Below, piece by piece: positions 61,891-64,000 of a stretch of 64,000 nucleotides of DNA. The notes beneath the pieces are model-generated. The model searched no databases. It had not been told where the DNA came from and saw nothing but the letters and a program-made list of their open reading frames with translations. Numbering within the stretch: the first letter of the stretch is position 1; every line of letters begins with the position of its first letter. The position numbers and the translations under genes are program-made. Source of the stretch: Prostheceraeus crozeri (taxonomy: Eukaryota > Platyhelminthes > Polycladida > Euryleptidae); assembly GCA_907163375.1 (NCBI GenBank), contig CAJQUW010001811.1, positions 31,091 through 95,090 on the forward strand, read 5' to 3'.

Positions 61891-62137
61891 AGGCATATGG
61901 TCATGATTGTCATATCTTCTTCTTGTCGAAATAACATCGACAGAACACAGCTGAACGTAGCTTTCCTCCAACTGAAGCTTGACAACAGACAATGACAAAA
62001 ACCCGCGGCAGTGGATTTCGGATAGATTTTGTTGTCGGGACAGTTGAGCCAATGTTGCCAGCTTCGCATCTGGTGATTTTCTGTCGAAGCACTCTGGTCA
62101 CCTTGCCGCCACACTCTTTTCCTAAATTCTCACAAAA

Positions 62138-62389
62138 TTACTTGAATATGGCTGCTTTCCAAACACTAAAAGCATTTTCTGCGATGTTCAGGAAGGGCGA
62201 GTAGGGTGGAATTCTGCAGATTTGGTGCTGATCCGCCAATGATGCTAATTGCGTCAATTGGTATCGTCTGATGATTGACCATGCGGTCCCACGAGCGATT
62301 CCAAGAGAACCAGCAACTTCAACATAATCTCGTAAGATGCGTTGTTTGTCAATATTAGAAATTACACGTCCATGTCGCGGGACATTCAT
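62138..62389 (-). pseudogene. Internally deleted Tc1/mariner-type (DDE_3) transposase
   Basis: An 83-codon ORF fuses an N-terminal helix-turn-helix (RHGRVISNIDKQRILRDY, SLGIARGTAWSIIRRYQ) directly to the far C-terminal catalytic block (IPPYSPFLNIAENAFSVWK). The block matches LPPYSPFLNPIEN.FS.WK, with the last acidic residue in the AEN position. The whole region between, with the first two acidic residues, is missing. A decayed C-terminal tail follows in other frames down to about 61900. Confidence 0.7.
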
Positions 62390-62399
62390 ATTGACGGCA

Positions 62400-63340
62400 G
62401 CTTAGTTATGAGTGCAAAATGCCGCTATTTATTTACAAATTTCGATGTTGATTTGACAGATTTCTACTCATGAACGATATTGCCGATGTTGAAGAGACAA
62501 TTGCAGCTATTCAATGTGAAATGTCACTGAACATTGGAAAATGACGTTAATAACTGACAGATTTATATTAACAAACGGAAAAACCTGTAATTACAAACCT
62601 AGTTGATTGAGAATGCCTCAGAATTTCATCCCCAATCGATTATTTTGATATACTTTGATCGATTTCATAGCCTTATAGTCGGAGTTTCCTCTAAATAAAA
62701 TTAAGCTGATAAAATTCAAAAAGTATAAGAAGCGCATAAGCTAAAGCTTGTAAACTCTGTCTGAGCTTGTGTTGAAGCGCATGCTTTTCGGATTACATTA
62801 CTAGGAAGAATAGAAAGATATACTCAGACTTGAACAAATGAATCATCCAATTCCATGGCATCGCTGCGTTTTTCCATACAAGGGCTCGTCTGTGCGGTTA
62901 GGAAAAATCCAAGCTAGTTTATGATAATCGTTAATTCATCAACTGACGCACTCTGAAGCCAAGTGGACTCGTCCTGCACTATGCGATCTTTGATGATTAA
63001 TAGCCGCTAGTTAAAGCCAGGATAGGTAAACACTGAACAGACTGTTGCGCAGTCCTTCGGCTTGTTCAGCCATGCTAGATGTCATAAGCTAGTGTAGACT
63101 TTTCTGAGCCAAACTGAGGAACCCTTGCGAGACTCAACTGTGTATAAATCCGTCCGACTGAATCAAGAGACTCCGTCCTGACATCCATCACATTCACTCC
63201 ACTATTCAGCTCCTCTCTGTGGTCGTCCACCTCGATTGTGACGATTGCATTCGAAAAAGGGGAGGTGGTGTAGCAAACCACAAGACAAGAGTAGCCCTAT
63301 AATATTTATCGACCCCTAACACAGCTCGATATGCTGTCAG
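62400..63340. other. No gene recognised
   Basis: Nothing recognised. Confidence 0.45.
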
Positions 63341-63344
63341 AGCC

Positions 63345-63450
63345 AGCTTCAGGTGAGCAAAAAGGAAAGCTCCTTCAAGCTGTCTGTGACGGCCGAAACA
63401 TTGGGTAGTGATATTTTGAAGGAATACATATTGTGCGTAATTTAGTTATG
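63345..63450 (+). mobile_element. Possible Penelope-type terminal motif
   Basis: It reads CTCCTTCAAGCTGTCTGTG, then ACGGCCGAAACATTGGG, resembling the stem II / GAAA part of Penelope ends, but without a clear CTGANGA. Weak. Confidence 0.25.
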
Positions 63451-63623
63451 GTATAATGTGGAAAAAGGAAGGCAGGAATTTGTCACGTAATGATGATATC
63501 TGTATCTATGCATGTTGAAGACATTTCTGAAGTCTCAATCAGCGTATATCTACATGTGCCCTCAAATGTCCCACATTGTTGCCCTCAAAAATCCATGTTA
63601 ATGTTATATTATCTACCCACATA

Positions 63624-64000
63624 CAGTATTGTGCAAATTAATGTGAACAAAAGTAAAAATACATGAATTCCAGCATGATTGAATTTTATTTTCAATGTAA
63701 AATGAAATATTGTCTTTCAATACATAATGTGGCCACCCTTGGCCTTCAGCAATGCTGAGACACGACTTGGCATTGAATCGACCAATTTTTCGCACACTGA
63801 TGAGATCTTTTCATCATAGAACCATACCTTGATAAGAGCTGCTATCATCTTTTGTTTCGATCAGCAATCAATCTTTCTCAGTTGCGCTTTGCAGATATGC
63901 CACAAATTTTCGATCGTAGATACATCAGGGGAGTTTCCCGGCCAATCGAGGACGCAAATATTGTTCTCTTCAAGACAAGCTTTGGCTTTTCGGCTTGTAT
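63624..64000 (-). mobile_element. Tc1 element, 3' part, cut by window edge
   Basis: The terminal repeat CAGTATTGTGCAAATT begins directly after TA at 63622-63623. The transposase gene is encoded inward from it on the minus strand. The rest of the element lies beyond base 64000. Confidence 0.85.
63717..64000 (-). pseudogene. Tc1 transposase C-terminal part
   Basis: Reads VLDWPGNSPDVSTIENLW, the block holding the last catalytic glutamate (E of IEN) of DD34E Tc1 transposases. AALIKVWFYDEKIS and LVDSMPSRVSALLKAKGG follow, to a stop at 63717-63719. A TGA at 63861-63863 interrupts the frame after KIDC, so this copy is inactive. Confidence 0.85.

Overview
The window is nuclear DNA of an animal, very probably an invertebrate. 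It is AT-rich, gene-poor and intron-rich, with GT-AG introns from about 50 bp to 11 kb. It carries a metazoan chromatin gene and a mixed load of transposons: hAT, DD41D mariner, Tc1, pogo-like, CR1/Jockey- and RTE-like LINEs, a SINE and Penelope-like elements. I cannot fix the phylum from sequence alone.

The backbone is one host gene on the minus strand, a KDM2 (JHDM1) histone H3K36 demethylase. It runs from about 47.95 kb (5' end) down to about 10.84 kb (3' end). Thirteen exons are supported by homology, canonical splice sites and matching phases, and they give JmjC, CXXC zinc finger and PHD in order. Two 5' exons and one 3' terminal exon are tentative. No F-box or leucine-rich repeats, normal at the KDM2 C-terminus, were found. 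Everything else between 11 and 47 kb lies in KDM2 introns. A second small host gene of unknown function may lie at 60.7-61.1 kb on the plus strand.

Layout. 1-7.9 kb: LINE tail, a hAT fossil holding a 610-bp TIR element, an element whose left terminal repeat has expanded to eight 76-bp copies, and a hAT-like element. 7.9-10.8 kb: nothing recognised. 10.8-17.5 kb: eight 3' exons of KDM2. 17.5-25.7 kb: one large intron with two LINEs, duplicated repeats, a 128-bp insertion with a hammerhead-like core, and an apparently intact DD41D mariner. 25.7-32.4 kb: JmjC exons separated by a Penelope-like element with a nested LINE, a 744-bp palindromic MITE that makes up most of one intron, and a 272-bp hairpin insertion. 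32.4-43.5 kb: an 11-kb intron with hAT elements, a SINE, LINE tails and a degraded coding remnant. 43.5-48 kb: 5' exons. 48.6-64 kb: hAT elements, a GC-rich element, a minisatellite, a tandem duplication, an internally deleted transposase and a Tc1 element cut by the window edge.

The most notable pattern is a set of insertions in and near KDM2 (22.4, 27.3 and 31.6 kb). Each is flanked by perfect 12-bp target duplications, and they share Penelope-type features: a GIY-YIG ORF, head-to-head arms and hammerhead-ribozyme-like cores.
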